64,000 bases of DNA from Candidatus Dormiibacterota bacterium (GTDB lineage Bacteria; Chloroflexota; Dormibacteria; Dormibacterales; Dormibacteraceae). The DNA is taken from the NCBI GenBank assembly GCA_003169845.1, contig PNAG01000021.1:124001-188000 (forward strand). The letters run 5' to 3'. Of this stretch, positions 38,085 to 45,743 are shown in pieces. Every line of letters begins with the position of its first letter. Positions within the stretch are counted from its first letter, which is position 1. Under the pieces are notes generated by a model. The model was not told the origin of the DNA and searched no databases. It saw only the letters and a program-made list of their open reading frames with translations. The position numbers and the translations under genes are program-made.

Positions 38085-38735
38085 TTGAGCTCGCGACCGC
38101 CTGCCCGGTTGATTCTCGTTCGCCACGGCCAGTCCACGTGGAACCGCGAGCACCGCATCCAGGGTCAGCTCGATCCCCCTCTGTCGGATGAGGGCCGGCG
38201 GCAGGCCGAGCTGCTCGGGCGCCGGCTCGCCGGCCGCCGGCTCACAGGCTTCTACGCGAGCGACCTGAAGCGCGCCTTCGAGACAGCGCAGGCGATCGGC
38301 GCGGTGATCGGTCTCGACCCGGAGCCCATCCCTGGCCTTCGCGAGATCTACCTCGGAGAGTGGGAGGGTCTGCGCACAGTGGAGATCGCCGAGCGATTTC
38401 CCGAAGCATGGGCGAGGTGGAGCGAAGAGCCAGACTGGGACGTCGTGCCCGGCGGGGAGGGCGCCGCTCGATTCGAAACCCGCGTGATGGGCGCGCTGGA
38501 CGCGATTCGCGACAGCCACGCACACGGAGACGTGCTGGTGGTCACCCACGGTGGCGTCATCCAGGTCGCGCTGCATCGAGTGGTCGGTCGTCCGAGCCAC
38601 GGGCTCTTTCCCTTCAAGATCCAGAACGCCTCTATCTCGGTGATCGAGCACGGAGACGGCCGCATGGTCGTCGCCGGCTCCAACGACGTCGGTCACCTCG
38701 AGCCGGAGCTCGTCACCGAACCCGGGCCAGGATGA
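38085..38735 (+). CDS. Histidine phosphatase (phosphoglycerate mutase superfamily)
   Basis: This 216-residue enzyme has the RHG motif LILVRHGQSTWN with the phospho-accepting His. It also has the conserved Arg/Glu segment REIYLGEWEG and the second catalytic His in VVTHGGVIQ. The family includes CobC, acid phosphatases and glucosyl-3-phosphoglycerate phosphatase, so the substrate is not fixed. The start is TTG 38085. It overlaps the FemAB-like gene (ATGA). Confidence 0.88.
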   Translation: MSSRPPARLILVRHGQSTWNREHRIQGQLDPPLSDEGRRQAELLGRRLAGRRLTGFYASDLKRAFETAQAIGAVIGLDPEPIPGLREIYLGEWEGLRTVEIAERFPEAWARWSEEPDWDVVPGGEGAARFETRVMGALDAIRDSHAHGDVLVVTHGGVIQVALHRVVGRPSHGLFPFKIQNASISVIEHGDGRMVVAGSNDVGHLEPELVTEPGPG

Positions 38736-39703
38736 CGAATGATGCTTCGCGGTGGGACGGCGAGCTCGAAGAGCGAACCACGCCCGCTCCGTTGCTCCAG
38801 TCGTGGGCGTGGGGTGAGGTACAGGCGCGCGCAGGATGGAGCGTCGAGAGGGTCCGCCTCAAAGGAGGTGCGATGGCGAGCGTGCAGGTGCGCTCCGTGG
38901 GCCCCGCACGAGAGGCATACGTCCCGCGCGGTCCGCTGCCTGCGACCGACGAAGCTATTGACGCGCTCGTCGAATGGGCACGGGGCGCCCGGATGGCCCG
39001 GTTAGTTGTGGAGCCGCAAGCGCCGGTGGCTCTCGAAGACGCGCTGTCGGGCCAGGGGTTTGCCGCGATCGCACCGACCCAGCCCCAGCACACCCGCGTC
39101 CTGGAGCTGCGACCGCCCGACGAACTGCTGAAAAGCTTCCGCCATGGGCGCAGGTACAACATCCGCGCGGGGCTGCGTCGCGGCGTGGCCGTAAAGGAAG
39201 GCAAGGACGCAGCCGAGCTGGCGCGCCAATCCGCCGCGGTCGAGCGGCGCGAGTCGATTCACCTGCCGGACCGCGTCTACTACGAGCTGCTCCTCGAGCT
39301 GTTGCCCTGGTGCCGAACCTATGTTGCCTACCAGGAAGGCACCAACGAGGCGCTCGCCGCGGTGCTGGTCGCTCGTCACGCGGGCCGTGCGTACAGCCTT
39401 TTCGCCGGCCGCAGCGGCGCTCACCCCGAGCTGATGGGCAACGACCTGGCCTGGTGGTCCGCGATCAGCTCGGCTGCGGAGGCGGGCTGCAAGGACTTCG
39501 ACTTCTGGGGCGTGCCGCCTCCGGGCGCCGGCCCGGAGCATCCCTGGTACGGCCTGGGGTTCTTCAAATCCGAGTTCGGAGGCGAGGAGGTGAGCTACCC
39601 GGGGGCGTGGGAGCTCGTGCTTTCAGGCGCCGGCGCGAAGCTCATCGCCCTCGAAAAGAAGTCGCGCACCTACGTTCGGGGCCTGAAACGAAACATCTCC
39701 TAA
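38732..39703 (+). CDS. FemAB/GNAT-fold aminoacyltransferase-like protein
   Basis: This 323-residue protein resembles FemX/FemAB peptidyltransferases. It has two GNAT-like halves, an N-terminal LLQSWAWGEVQARAGW, the central SFRHGRRYNIRAGLRRGV typical of the family, and a C-terminal DFDFWGVPPPG. In Gram-positives these enzymes add the first amino acid of the peptidoglycan cross-bridge from aminoacyl-tRNA. ATG 38732 overlaps the phosphatase stop. A MurE-like gene 3 kb away makes a cell-wall role plausible. Confidence 0.82.
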   Translation: MTNDASRWDGELEERTTPAPLLQSWAWGEVQARAGWSVERVRLKGGAMASVQVRSVGPAREAYVPRGPLPATDEAIDALVEWARGARMARLVVEPQAPVALEDALSGQGFAAIAPTQPQHTRVLELRPPDELLKSFRHGRRYNIRAGLRRGVAVKEGKDAAELARQSAAVERRESIHLPDRVYYELLLELLPWCRTYVAYQEGTNEALAAVLVARHAGRAYSLFAGRSGAHPELMGNDLAWWSAISSAAEAGCKDFDFWGVPPPGAGPEHPWYGLGFFKSEFGGEEVSYPGAWELVLSGAGAKLIALEKKSRTYVRGLKRNIS

Positions 39704-39729
39704 CAATCCTTCAAATCGGTTAGGATTGT
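39703..39729. repeat. Inverted repeat at the degenerate regulator's promoter
   Basis: ACAATCCT (39703-39710) and AGGATTGT (39722-39729) form a perfect 8-bp inverted repeat with an 11-bp centre. A TAGGAT -10 candidate (39721-39726) lies in the right arm, 9 nt before the GTG at 39736. It may be an operator or a weak terminator for the FemAB-like gene. Confidence 0.5.
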
Positions 39730-39735
39730 CGCAGG

Positions 39736-40455
39736 GTGGCAGCGGCTGTCGATTCCTCGCGGAAAGTCCTCGTCGTGGATCCGGACGCGTCGGCGCGCCG
39801 GGACGTACGCGCCGCCTGCGAACAGGATGGCTATCAGGTGCTGGAGGCCGATGGCGGAGCCGACGCGCTGCGCCAGGTCGAGCAGTCACATCCGAGCCTG
39901 GTCCTGCTCGAGGTCACTCTTCCCGACGGCGCCGGCTTCGACGTTTGCCGGGAGCTGCGCAAGATGGATGCTGCCGTGCCCGTGATCATGATGAGCTCGC
40001 GCTCGGACGAGATCGACGTCGTCGTGGCGCTGGAGATCGGCGCGGACGACTTCGTCAGCAAGCCTCTTCGTTTACGCGAGCTGGTGGCCCGGATGACCGC
40101 GCACTTGAGGCGCAGCCGTTTCGAATCGGCGGAGGCGATGCGCAGCCGCCTCGAGTTTCGCGACCTTGTGATCGACGTCAACGAGAGGCGCACGTACAAG
40201 TCGGGCAGGGAGGTGGAGCTCACCCACACCGAGTTCGACCTCTTGACATTCCTCGCCAGCAACGCCGGCAAGGTGCTCAGCCGCGAGAAGATCCTGAACT
40301 CGATCTGGGGCTACGAGTATCCGATCGAGACCCGCGTGATCGACGTGCACATCCGCAACCTTCGGCGAAAGATCGAAGCCCAGCCCTCACGTCCGTATTA
40401 CATTCTGGCCGTCCCAGGAATCGGCTACCGGTTCACCAACGCCCGCCCGGGCTGA
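39736..40455 (+). CDS. OmpR-family regulator with a degenerate receiver (Glu at the phospho-site)
   Basis: This 239-residue protein has a receiver-like N-terminus and an intact winged helix (TEFDLLTFLASNAGKVLSRE, ending GIGYRFTNA). The phosphoacceptor Asp is replaced by Glu59 in LVLLEVTLPDG, read from GAG. The acidic pair is disturbed to VVDPDAS, and Lys109 is retained. Such a change often gives phosphorylation-independent regulators. No kinase is adjacent. The 3' end overlaps convergent folK by 23 nt. Confidence 0.88.
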   Translation: MAAAVDSSRKVLVVDPDASARRDVRAACEQDGYQVLEADGGADALRQVEQSHPSLVLLEVTLPDGAGFDVCRELRKMDAAVPVIMMSSRSDEIDVVVALEIGADDFVSKPLRLRELVARMTAHLRRSRFESAEAMRSRLEFRDLVIDVNERRTYKSGREVELTHTEFDLLTFLASNAGKVLSREKILNSIWGYEYPIETRVIDVHIRNLRRKIEAQPSRPYYILAVPGIGYRFTNARPG

Positions 40456-40864
40456 ATAATGGGAATCTAACTCCCAGCTCGGAAAGCGATTCGCGCACGA
40501 ACGCCCGCTCACCTATGCGTGGGTGAGGAATCGCGAGGTCACGCTGCCGGATGCGCTCGTCGCCGAACAGCAATATGTCCACATCGATGACGCGAGGTCC
40601 CCAGCGCGGCGCCGCCTTGCGCCCCCCTTCCACCTCGACCTCCTTCGCGGCCTTCAGCAGCTGACGCGGCGTGCCATGCCATTCCACCTCGATCGCCTGG
40701 TTCAAAAAGGGTGGTTGCTCCGCGACGCCCCACGGCTCGGTCTCGATGACGCGGCTTTGACGCAGGATGCGCGCTCCTTTTTGACGCAGTCGCCTACGCG
40801 CGGCGCTGAGGTTGCGGGAACGGTTTCCCAGGTTGGAGCCGAGGCCCAGGTATGCGGTGGTCAA
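40433..40864 (-). CDS. folK: 2-amino-4-hydroxy-6-hydroxymethyldihydropteridine pyrophosphokinase
   Basis: FolK activates the pterin for folate synthesis. The 143-residue protein has AYLGLGSNLGNR at the N-terminus, the substrate loop PWGVAEQPPFLNQ, and RWGPRVIDVDILLFGD followed by IPHPRIGERAFV. It overlaps folP by 4 nt, so the two consecutive pathway steps are coupled. folB, the usual third member, is absent here. Confidence 0.96.
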   Translation of the reverse strand: MTTAYLGLGSNLGNRSRNLSAARRRLRQKGARILRQSRVIETEPWGVAEQPPFLNQAIEVEWHGTPRQLLKAAKEVEVEGGRKAAPRWGPRVIDVDILLFGDERIRQRDLAIPHPRIGERAFVRESLSELGVRFPLFSPGGRW

Positions 40865-41670
40865 CGCATGCGGTCGGCGATCTGACCCACTCTCGTCATC
40901 TCTCGCACGTCGTGCACGCGGATGACGTCCGTGCCGCGCAAGATCGCTGCGGTCACCGTGGCGGCGGTGCCCTCGATTCGCTCGTCGACAGGCAGGTCCA
41001 GCGCCTTGCCGATGAACGACTTGCGCGAAGTTCCGATGAGGATCGGCTGGCCCAGCTCGCGCAGCTCAGACAGCCGCCGCATCACGATCCAGTTCTGCTC
41101 CGCGGTCTTGCCGAATCCGATTCCCGGGTCGATCAGCACCCGCTCGCGCGGCACGCCGGCCTCGAGCGCTCGATCGACCGAGTTGCGTAGGAAATGCTTG
41201 ATCTCCTCCATCACGTCGCCGGCGTAGTCCGTCCCGTCCTGGTTGTGCATCAGCACCAGCGCACAGTTCCGGGATGACGCAAGCTGGGCCAGGCCCGGCG
41301 AGCGGCTCAAGCCCCAGATGTCGTTGAGCATGGTAGCCCCGGCCGCGACCGCCGCCTCCGCCACCTCGAGCTTGTAGGTGTCGATCGAGATCGGGACCTC
41401 GGTCTCACGCGCGAGACGCGCGACCACCCCTTCCGTGCGCGCGATTTCCTCGGAGGTGCTGATCGGCTGGTGGCCCGGGCGGGTTGACTCACCTCCGACG
41501 TCGAGCATGTCCGCTCCCTCGCGTACCATCCGCAACCCCTCAGATGTGGCGAGTTCCTCGTTGCCGCCGACTCCGTCACCGCTGAACGAGTCGGGCGTGA
41601 CGTTGATGATCCCCATCACGTAGGTTCGCAAGCCCCACTCGAAGCGGCGCCCGCCGATGTCGGCGATCAC
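40861..41670 (-). CDS. folP: Dihydropteroate synthase
   Basis: FolP joins the pterin and p-aminobenzoate. The 269-residue protein has MGIINVTPDSFSGDG, GADMLDVGGESTRPG, LNDIWGL in place of the usual ND.. segment, and the C-terminal IRVHDV. GTG 41670 is used: the frame is open to 41946, but that extension overlaps the divergent MurE-like gene and looks non-coding. A CATAAT -10 box stands 6 nt upstream, so the transcript is probably leaderless. Confidence 0.95.
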   Translation of the reverse strand: MIADIGGRRFEWGLRTYVMGIINVTPDSFSGDGVGGNEELATSEGLRMVREGADMLDVGGESTRPGHQPISTSEEIARTEGVVARLARETEVPISIDTYKLEVAEAAVAAGATMLNDIWGLSRSPGLAQLASSRNCALVLMHNQDGTDYAGDVMEEIKHFLRNSVDRALEAGVPRERVLIDPGIGFGKTAEQNWIVMRRLSELRELGQPILIGTSRKSFIGKALDLPVDERIEGTAATVTAAILRGTDVIRVHDVREMTRVGQIADRMR

Positions 41671-41676
41671 CTGCCG

Positions 41677-41682
41677 ATTATG
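41677..41682 (-). promoter_or_regulatory. -10 box (CATAAT) of folP-folK
   Basis: CATAAT on the minus strand lies 6 nt before GTG 41670. TATGCT (41679-41684) on the plus strand overlaps it and could serve murE, so the two divergent genes may share a 25-bp promoter gap. Confidence 0.45.
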
Positions 41683-41695
41683 CTGCCCACCAGCA

Positions 41696-43189
41696 ATGAA
41701 GCTGGGCGAGTTGGCTCGGGGCGTGCCTGCGTCCGCACTCGATGGCGATGGCGAGGTCGAGATCACCGGGATCGCGTATGACTCGCGGCGCGTGAAGCCA
41801 GGTGACCTGTTCGTGGCGGTCGAAGGCCTGCAGGCCGACGGCCACGCTTTCGCCGGCGACGCGGTCGCCAGGGGCGCGGTCGCCGTGGCCGTCGATCGGG
41901 ACGTGACGCTGCCCAAAGGGACGCCCGTCCTGCGCATCGCCTCCACTCGGATCGGGCTCGCCGAGGTGGCGGCCGAGTTCTACGGCCGGCCGTCGCGGAA
42001 GCTCCGGGTGGCCGGCATCACCGGGACGGATGGAAAGACGACGACGACTCATATGGCGGAGCATGTGCTGCAGGCCAGTGGCGTGGTGGCCGGTGCGATG
42101 AGCACGGTGTCTTTCACCGGTAACGGCGGCGAGGTGGACAACCTCAGCGGCCAGACCACGATGGAGGCGCCCGAGGTCCAGGCGTGGCTCGCACGGATGG
42201 TCGAGGGGGGTGTTGGGTACGCGGTCATCGAGACGACGTCGCACGCGCTCGTTCAGGAGCGGGTCCGGGCGTGTGACTTCGACGTCGCGGCATTCACCAA
42301 CGTCGGCCACGATCACCTCGACTACCACGCCACGTGGGACGAATACCTCGAAGCGAAGGCTCGCCTGATCGACCTGACCGCGAACGCTGCGGACAAGGGA
42401 ATCGAAAAGACCGCCATCTTGAACCGTGACGACGCGAGCTACGAGCGCCTGGCGCGCAGGCAGATCGCGCGCCGCTGGACCTATGGATTGACCACCGCCT
42501 CCGACCTCCATCCGCTCGAGCTCAGCGTCACCGGAACCAGCTCGCGTTTTCGCATGAAGACACCCCTCGGCGAGACCGACGTGACGCTGCACGTGCCCGC
42601 CCGTTTCAACATCTACAACGCGCTCTGCGCAGCAGGCGTCTGCCTGGCGCTGGGCGTGCCCCTCGACTCAGTGGGTGCAGGGCTTGCGGGTTTCGAAGGC
42701 GTGCGCGGCCGGCTCGAGCCGGTCGACGTGGGCCAGGACTTTCGCGTGTACATCGATTTCGCGCATTCGGCCGGCGCGCTGGCCAGCGCCCTCGCCGAGC
42801 TGCGTCCCTTCACGCCGGGGCGCCTGATCGTGGTGTTCGGCTCGACCGCCCGCTCCGACCACGACCGTCCTGGAATGGGACGCGCGGCGGCCGACTTCGC
42901 GGACTTCTTCATCATCACCACGGACGACCCTCTCGACCAGGATCCGGTGGAGATCGCCCGCGACGTCCAGACGGGCGCGGAGGGCAAGGCTCCCGGGCAC
43001 GACTACGAGATCGTCATCGACCGGCGCGCCGCCATCCGGCGCGCGATCGAGCTGGCCCGGCCGGGTGACTGCGTGCTGCTTGCGGGGAAAGGCCACGAGC
43101 GGTCGATGCGGATGGCATCCGGCTCCGAGCCGTGGGACGAGCGGGCCGAGGCCGAGGCGGCGATCAAGGAGCGGCTGGCTCTTCGCTAA
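41696..43189 (+). CDS. murE: MurE-like UDP-MurNAc-tripeptide ligase
   Basis: This 497-residue Mur ligase has the MurE N-terminal domain (ITGIAYDSRRVKPGDLFVAV), the P-loop GITGTDGKTTTT (107-118), the carbamylated-lysine region and the C-terminal domain. It would add the third residue of the stem peptide. The motif that is DNPR in meso-diaminopimelate enzymes reads DDPL here (410-413), which argues against diaminopimelate and for lysine, ornithine or another acceptor. ATG 41696 is chosen over an upstream start for the standard N-terminus. No other mur genes are nearby. Confidence 0.85.
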   Translation: MKLGELARGVPASALDGDGEVEITGIAYDSRRVKPGDLFVAVEGLQADGHAFAGDAVARGAVAVAVDRDVTLPKGTPVLRIASTRIGLAEVAAEFYGRPSRKLRVAGITGTDGKTTTTHMAEHVLQASGVVAGAMSTVSFTGNGGEVDNLSGQTTMEAPEVQAWLARMVEGGVGYAVIETTSHALVQERVRACDFDVAAFTNVGHDHLDYHATWDEYLEAKARLIDLTANAADKGIEKTAILNRDDASYERLARRQIARRWTYGLTTASDLHPLELSVTGTSSRFRMKTPLGETDVTLHVPARFNIYNALCAAGVCLALGVPLDSVGAGLAGFEGVRGRLEPVDVGQDFRVYIDFAHSAGALASALAELRPFTPGRLIVVFGSTARSDHDRPGMGRAAADFADFFIITTDDPLDQDPVEIARDVQTGAEGKAPGHDYEIVIDRRAAIRRAIELARPGDCVLLAGKGHERSMRMASGSEPWDERAEAEAAIKERLALR

Positions 43190-43196
43190 GTAGCCA

Positions 43197-43230
43197 CGCG
43201 AACTCAGAGTGTTCCCGCCATGAGTTCGCG
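43197..43230. terminator. Inverted repeat between murE and thiS
   Basis: CGCGAACTCA (43197-43206) and TGAGTTCGCG (43221-43230) form a perfect 10-bp stem with a 14-nt loop between two convergent genes. No T-run follows on either strand, so a rho-independent terminator is not certain; a protein-binding site or an mRNA-protecting hairpin is possible. Confidence 0.5.
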
Positions 43231-43237
43231 GGGACCC

Positions 43238-43447
43238 CTAGGTGGCGCCGCCCCCGACCATGCGCACTATCTCCAGGGTGTCGCCCGCGCCCAGCGTCAC
43301 GGCTTCATACGCCGATCTTTCGATGATCGTTCCGTTGTGCTCGACCGCGATAGCGCGCGGGTTTACCCCGAGCTGCGCCAGGTAGGCGACCAGCAGCGTC
43401 GGACCTTCGAGCTCGACCTGCTTGCCGTTGATCTGAAGCTTGATCAA
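43238..43447 (-). CDS. thiS: Sulfur carrier protein ThiS with C-terminal extension
   Basis: ThiS carries sulfur as a C-terminal thiocarboxylate for thiazole synthesis. The 69-residue beta-grasp protein has KLQINGKQVELEG and VAVEHNGTIIERS-like segments (AIAVEHNGTI). Instead of ending at Gly-Gly it ends VGGGAT, with Ala-Thr after the diglycine. The TTG start at 43447 overlaps the tenI stop (TTGA). The last two residues would have to be removed before adenylation, or the protein works differently. Confidence 0.85.
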   Translation of the reverse strand: MIKLQINGKQVELEGPTLLVAYLAQLGVNPRAIAVEHNGTIIERSAYEAVTLGAGDTLEIVRMVGGGAT

Positions 43448-43968
43448 CTGAACATCCCAATCGCCGCGTAGCCCCCCGCACCCGCGGCGACGCACTCCGC
43501 GATCCGTTCCTCGGTGACGCCGCCGATAGCGAGCACGGGGATGCCCACCGCCCGCACCACCCGCTCCAGCGCCGCCAGGCCGGCGGGCTCGGTGCCCGGA
43601 TGGCTCGCGCTCTGCCAGATGGGCCCGAAGATGACGAAATCGGCGCCTTCGCGCTCAGCATCTTGCGCGGCGCTGAGCGAGTGCACCGAGCGTCCGACCA
43701 GGCGGCGGCCCAACAGCGTCCGCGCCTCGGCGACGGAGACGTCGCTTTCCGGAAGGTTCACTCCGGCGGCGCCGGTCGCGAGCACCACGTCGCAACGCGA
43801 GCTGACCAGGACCGGCACCGAGGCAGTTGCGACGAGCTCGGACGCCTCGCGCTCGAGAGCGATGGTACTGAGGCCTGGTGCGCGCAGCTGGACGATCGTC
43901 GCCCTGGGCGCCGCCCTCAAGCCCGCGTTCGCGCTGCCGACGACGGCCATCGCGACAGGCAGCGTCAG
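43444..43968 (-). CDS. tenI: TenI/ThiE-family protein (thiazole tautomerase-like)
   Basis: This ~174-residue TIM-barrel protein is closer to TenI than to Thi[21 protein letters not shown] and the [11 protein letters not shown] and [14 protein letters not shown] segments match TenI. TenI aromatises the thiazole product of ThiG and fits its place between thiG and thiS. ATG 43950 begins inside the first strand. A CTG at 43968 overlaps the thiG stop (CTGA) and adds LTLPVA, which would complete the strand. I list the longer form as probable. Confidence 0.75.
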   Translation of the reverse strand: MTLPVAMAVVGSANAGLRAAPRATIVQLRAPGLSTIALEREASELVATASVPVLVSSRCDVVLATGAAGVNLPESDVSVAEARTLLGRRLVGRSVHSLSAAQDAEREGADFVIFGPIWQSASHPGTEPAGLAALERVVRAVGIPVLAIGGVTEERIAECVAAGAGGYAAIGMFS

Positions 43969-44759
43969 GACGGTCGCGAGATGCCCTCGGTCGGCGAGCT
44001 GGGGCTGGCCTCGCCACGTTTGGGTATGCGTCCGGCGTTGTAGGCCTTACGCCCTGCCTCGGCGCCCTCTTTGATCGCAGCGGCCATCAAGGCAGGGTCG
44101 CCGGCCAGCGCGATCGCGGTGTTCACCAGCACTGCATCGGCGCCGAGCTCCATCGCCAGCGCGGCGTCGGAGGGCGCCCCGATTCCGGCATCGACCACGA
44201 CCGGCACCGATGCCTCTTCGATGATGATGCGGATCTGCTGAAGAGTCTGGAGTCCCTGGCCTGAGCCGATCGGTGAGCCGAGCGGCATCACCGTCACGGT
44301 GCCGATCTCTTCGAGCTTCTTCGCCAGCACGGGGTCGGCGTTGATGTACGGCAGCACCTTGAACCCTTCGCCGACGAGCACCCGGGCGGCCTTCAGCGTC
44401 TCCTCGGGATCAGGGAAGAGGTAGCGGGGGTCGGGGATGACCTCGAGCTTGACCCAGTCCGACAGGCCCATCGAGCGCGCCAGGCGCGCGATGCGGATCG
44501 CTTCATCGGCGGTCCGGCAGCCCGCGGTGTTGGGCAAGATGCGGTAGCGCTTCCAATCGACGACGTCGAGGATCGTTTTCTTCTTCGGGTCGTCGAGATC
44601 CAGCCGGCGCAGTGCCACCGTGACGAGCTCGCAGCCGGAAGCCTCCAGCGCGGCGAGCATCGACTCATCGCTCGAGTACTTGCCCGTGCCGACGAACAGA
44701 CGCGACCGCAGCTCGATGCCCGCGATCACCAACCGGTCGGCGGCGGCGATCGTCTGCAT
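43965..44759 (-). CDS. thiG: Thiazole synthase
   Basis: ThiG forms the thiazole phosphate ring with ThiS-thiocarboxylate. The 264-residue protein has [12 protein letters not shown], the Schiff-base lysine region [36 protein letters not shown], and the phosphate-binding [23 protein letters not shown] 44759 lies 6 nt after a TAAGCT -10 box. The oxidase thiO or thiH and the adenylyltransferase thiF are not in the window. Confidence 0.96.
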   Translation of the reverse strand: MQTIAAADRLVIAGIELRSRLFVGTGKYSSDESMLAALEASGCELVTVALRRLDLDDPKKKTILDVVDWKRYRILPNTAGCRTADEAIRIARLARSMGLSDWVKLEVIPDPRYLFPDPEETLKAARVLVGEGFKVLPYINADPVLAKKLEEIGTVTVMPLGSPIGSGQGLQTLQQIRIIIEEASVPVVVDAGIGAPSDAALAMELGADAVLVNTAIALAGDPALMAAAIKEGAEAGRKAYNAGRIPKRGEASPSSPTEGISRPS

Positions 44760-44765
44760 GGCTCC

Positions 44766-44771
44766 AGCTTA
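44766..44771 (-). promoter_or_regulatory. -10 box (TAAGCT) of thiG-tenI-thiS
   Basis: TAAGCT on the minus strand is 6 nt before the thiG ATG. Only 43 bp separate thiG from the next gene, so no TPP riboswitch can be present in the leader. Confidence 0.4.
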
Positions 44772-44802
44772 GCGAAGGCCGGAAACAGCTACGGGTTCGG
44801 GG

Positions 44803-45231
44803 TCAGGGCAGGTCCTGCTGTACGAGAAGCGTCTTGTCGCGTGGATAGGTCAGGCGCTTGATCGCGTCCTCGACCGACAGCCAGAGCATCTTGTCGACCT
44901 CGATCCCCGGCCGGAACTTGCCGCCCTGCACCTCCATCACCCAGTAGCACGCGACCTTGTCGCGCCCGCGGCGGTCGACGTATGCCGTGCAGCCCAGCGG
45001 GCGCATCAGCTCGCAGCGCAGCCCCGTCTCCTCTCTGACCTCGCGCAAAGCGCAGTCTTCAGGACTCTCGTCGGGCTCGATCTTGCCCTTGGGCAGCGTC
45101 CAATCGTCGTATTGAGGCCGGTGGATGACTGCGATCTCCGTCTCGCCGGATCGCGTGGTACGGCAGACGACACCGCCCGCCGCCCTGATGACGCTCACGT
45201 CGGCCACTTCCAGAATCTTCGTTGCCACCAT
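44803..45231 (-). CDS. Nudix hydrolase
   Basis: This 142-residue pyrophosphohydrolase has a full Nudix box, GKIEPDESPEDCALREVREETGL minus its flanks, with the REVREETG metal-binding core. The strand VIHRPQYDDWTLPKGK precedes it, as in mycobacterial MutT1-type enzymes. ATG 45231 follows GGGAG. The substrate (oxidised nucleotide, dinucleoside polyphosphate or other) cannot be told. It is separated from arsC by a 110-bp gap without a visible gene. Confidence 0.9.
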   Translation of the reverse strand: MVATKILEVADVSVIRAAGGVVCRTTRSGETEIAVIHRPQYDDWTLPKGKIEPDESPEDCALREVREETGLRCELMRPLGCTAYVDRRGRDKVACYWVMEVQGGKFRPGIEVDKMLWLSVEDAIKRLTYPRDKTLLVQQDLP

Positions 45232-45341
45232 TGCTCCCTTCGTTTGCTGAAACGTATGCGCGGCGCGGTTCCGTTATCTCACGACTCTGTGGCGGAGTGC
45301 AATGAGTTTAACCGCGTGGACCGGCATCGCGAACACTTGAT

Positions 45342-45743
45342 TCAAGACGAATTGCGATCCAGTGATTCCATCAAAAGACTCACCCGTCTTGCTATGTCGG
45401 CGCGGATTTCGCGGACCTGCGCGACGGGCAGGCCGCTCGGATCCGGCAGATCCCAATCGACATAGCGCTTTCCCGGGATGACCGGGCACGCGTCGCCGCA
45501 GCCCATGGTGATCACGATGTCAGCCCACTGAGCCAGCTCGGTGGTCAGCAGCTGCGGCTCTCGATTGCTGAGGTCTATGCCTTCCTCACGCATCACGGTC
45601 ACGACGCTCTCGTGCACGCGATCGGCCGGCGTGGTCCCGGCCGATCGTGCCTCGTGCACGCCTCCGGCCGCGCGCTCGAACAGCGCTTCGCTCATCTGGG
45701 AGCGACCGGCATTGTGGAGGCAGACGAAGAGAACCTTCGCCAC
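45342..45743 (-). CDS. arsC: Arsenate reductase, low-MW phosphatase type
   Basis: This 133-residue enzyme reduces arsenate to arsenite. It has the phosphatase loop VCLHNAGRSQMSEALF (C-x5-R) and the further redox cysteines in GCGDACPVIPGKRY, the thioredoxin-coupled ArsC pattern. GTG 45743 overlaps the pstA stop by one base, making it the last gene of the phosphate-uptake operon. That position makes sense because arsenate enters through Pst. No arsenite pump is nearby. Confidence 0.92.
   Translation of the reverse strand: MAKVLFVCLHNAGRSQMSEALFERAAGGVHEARSAGTTPADRVHESVVTVMREEGIDLSNREPQLLTTELAQWADIVITMGCGDACPVIPGKRYVDWDLPDPSGLPVAQVREIRADIARRVSLLMESLDRNSS

Noticed and set aside
41671-41946. Longer folP start at 41946
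   Set aside because: The extra codons overlap the divergent MurE-like gene, are Ser/Thr/Arg-rich and have no family similarity; GTG 41670 gives the normal N-terminus.
44760-44802. TPP riboswitch ahead of thiG
   Set aside because: Only 43 bp separate the genes and the -10 box is 6 nt from the ATG, leaving no leader.
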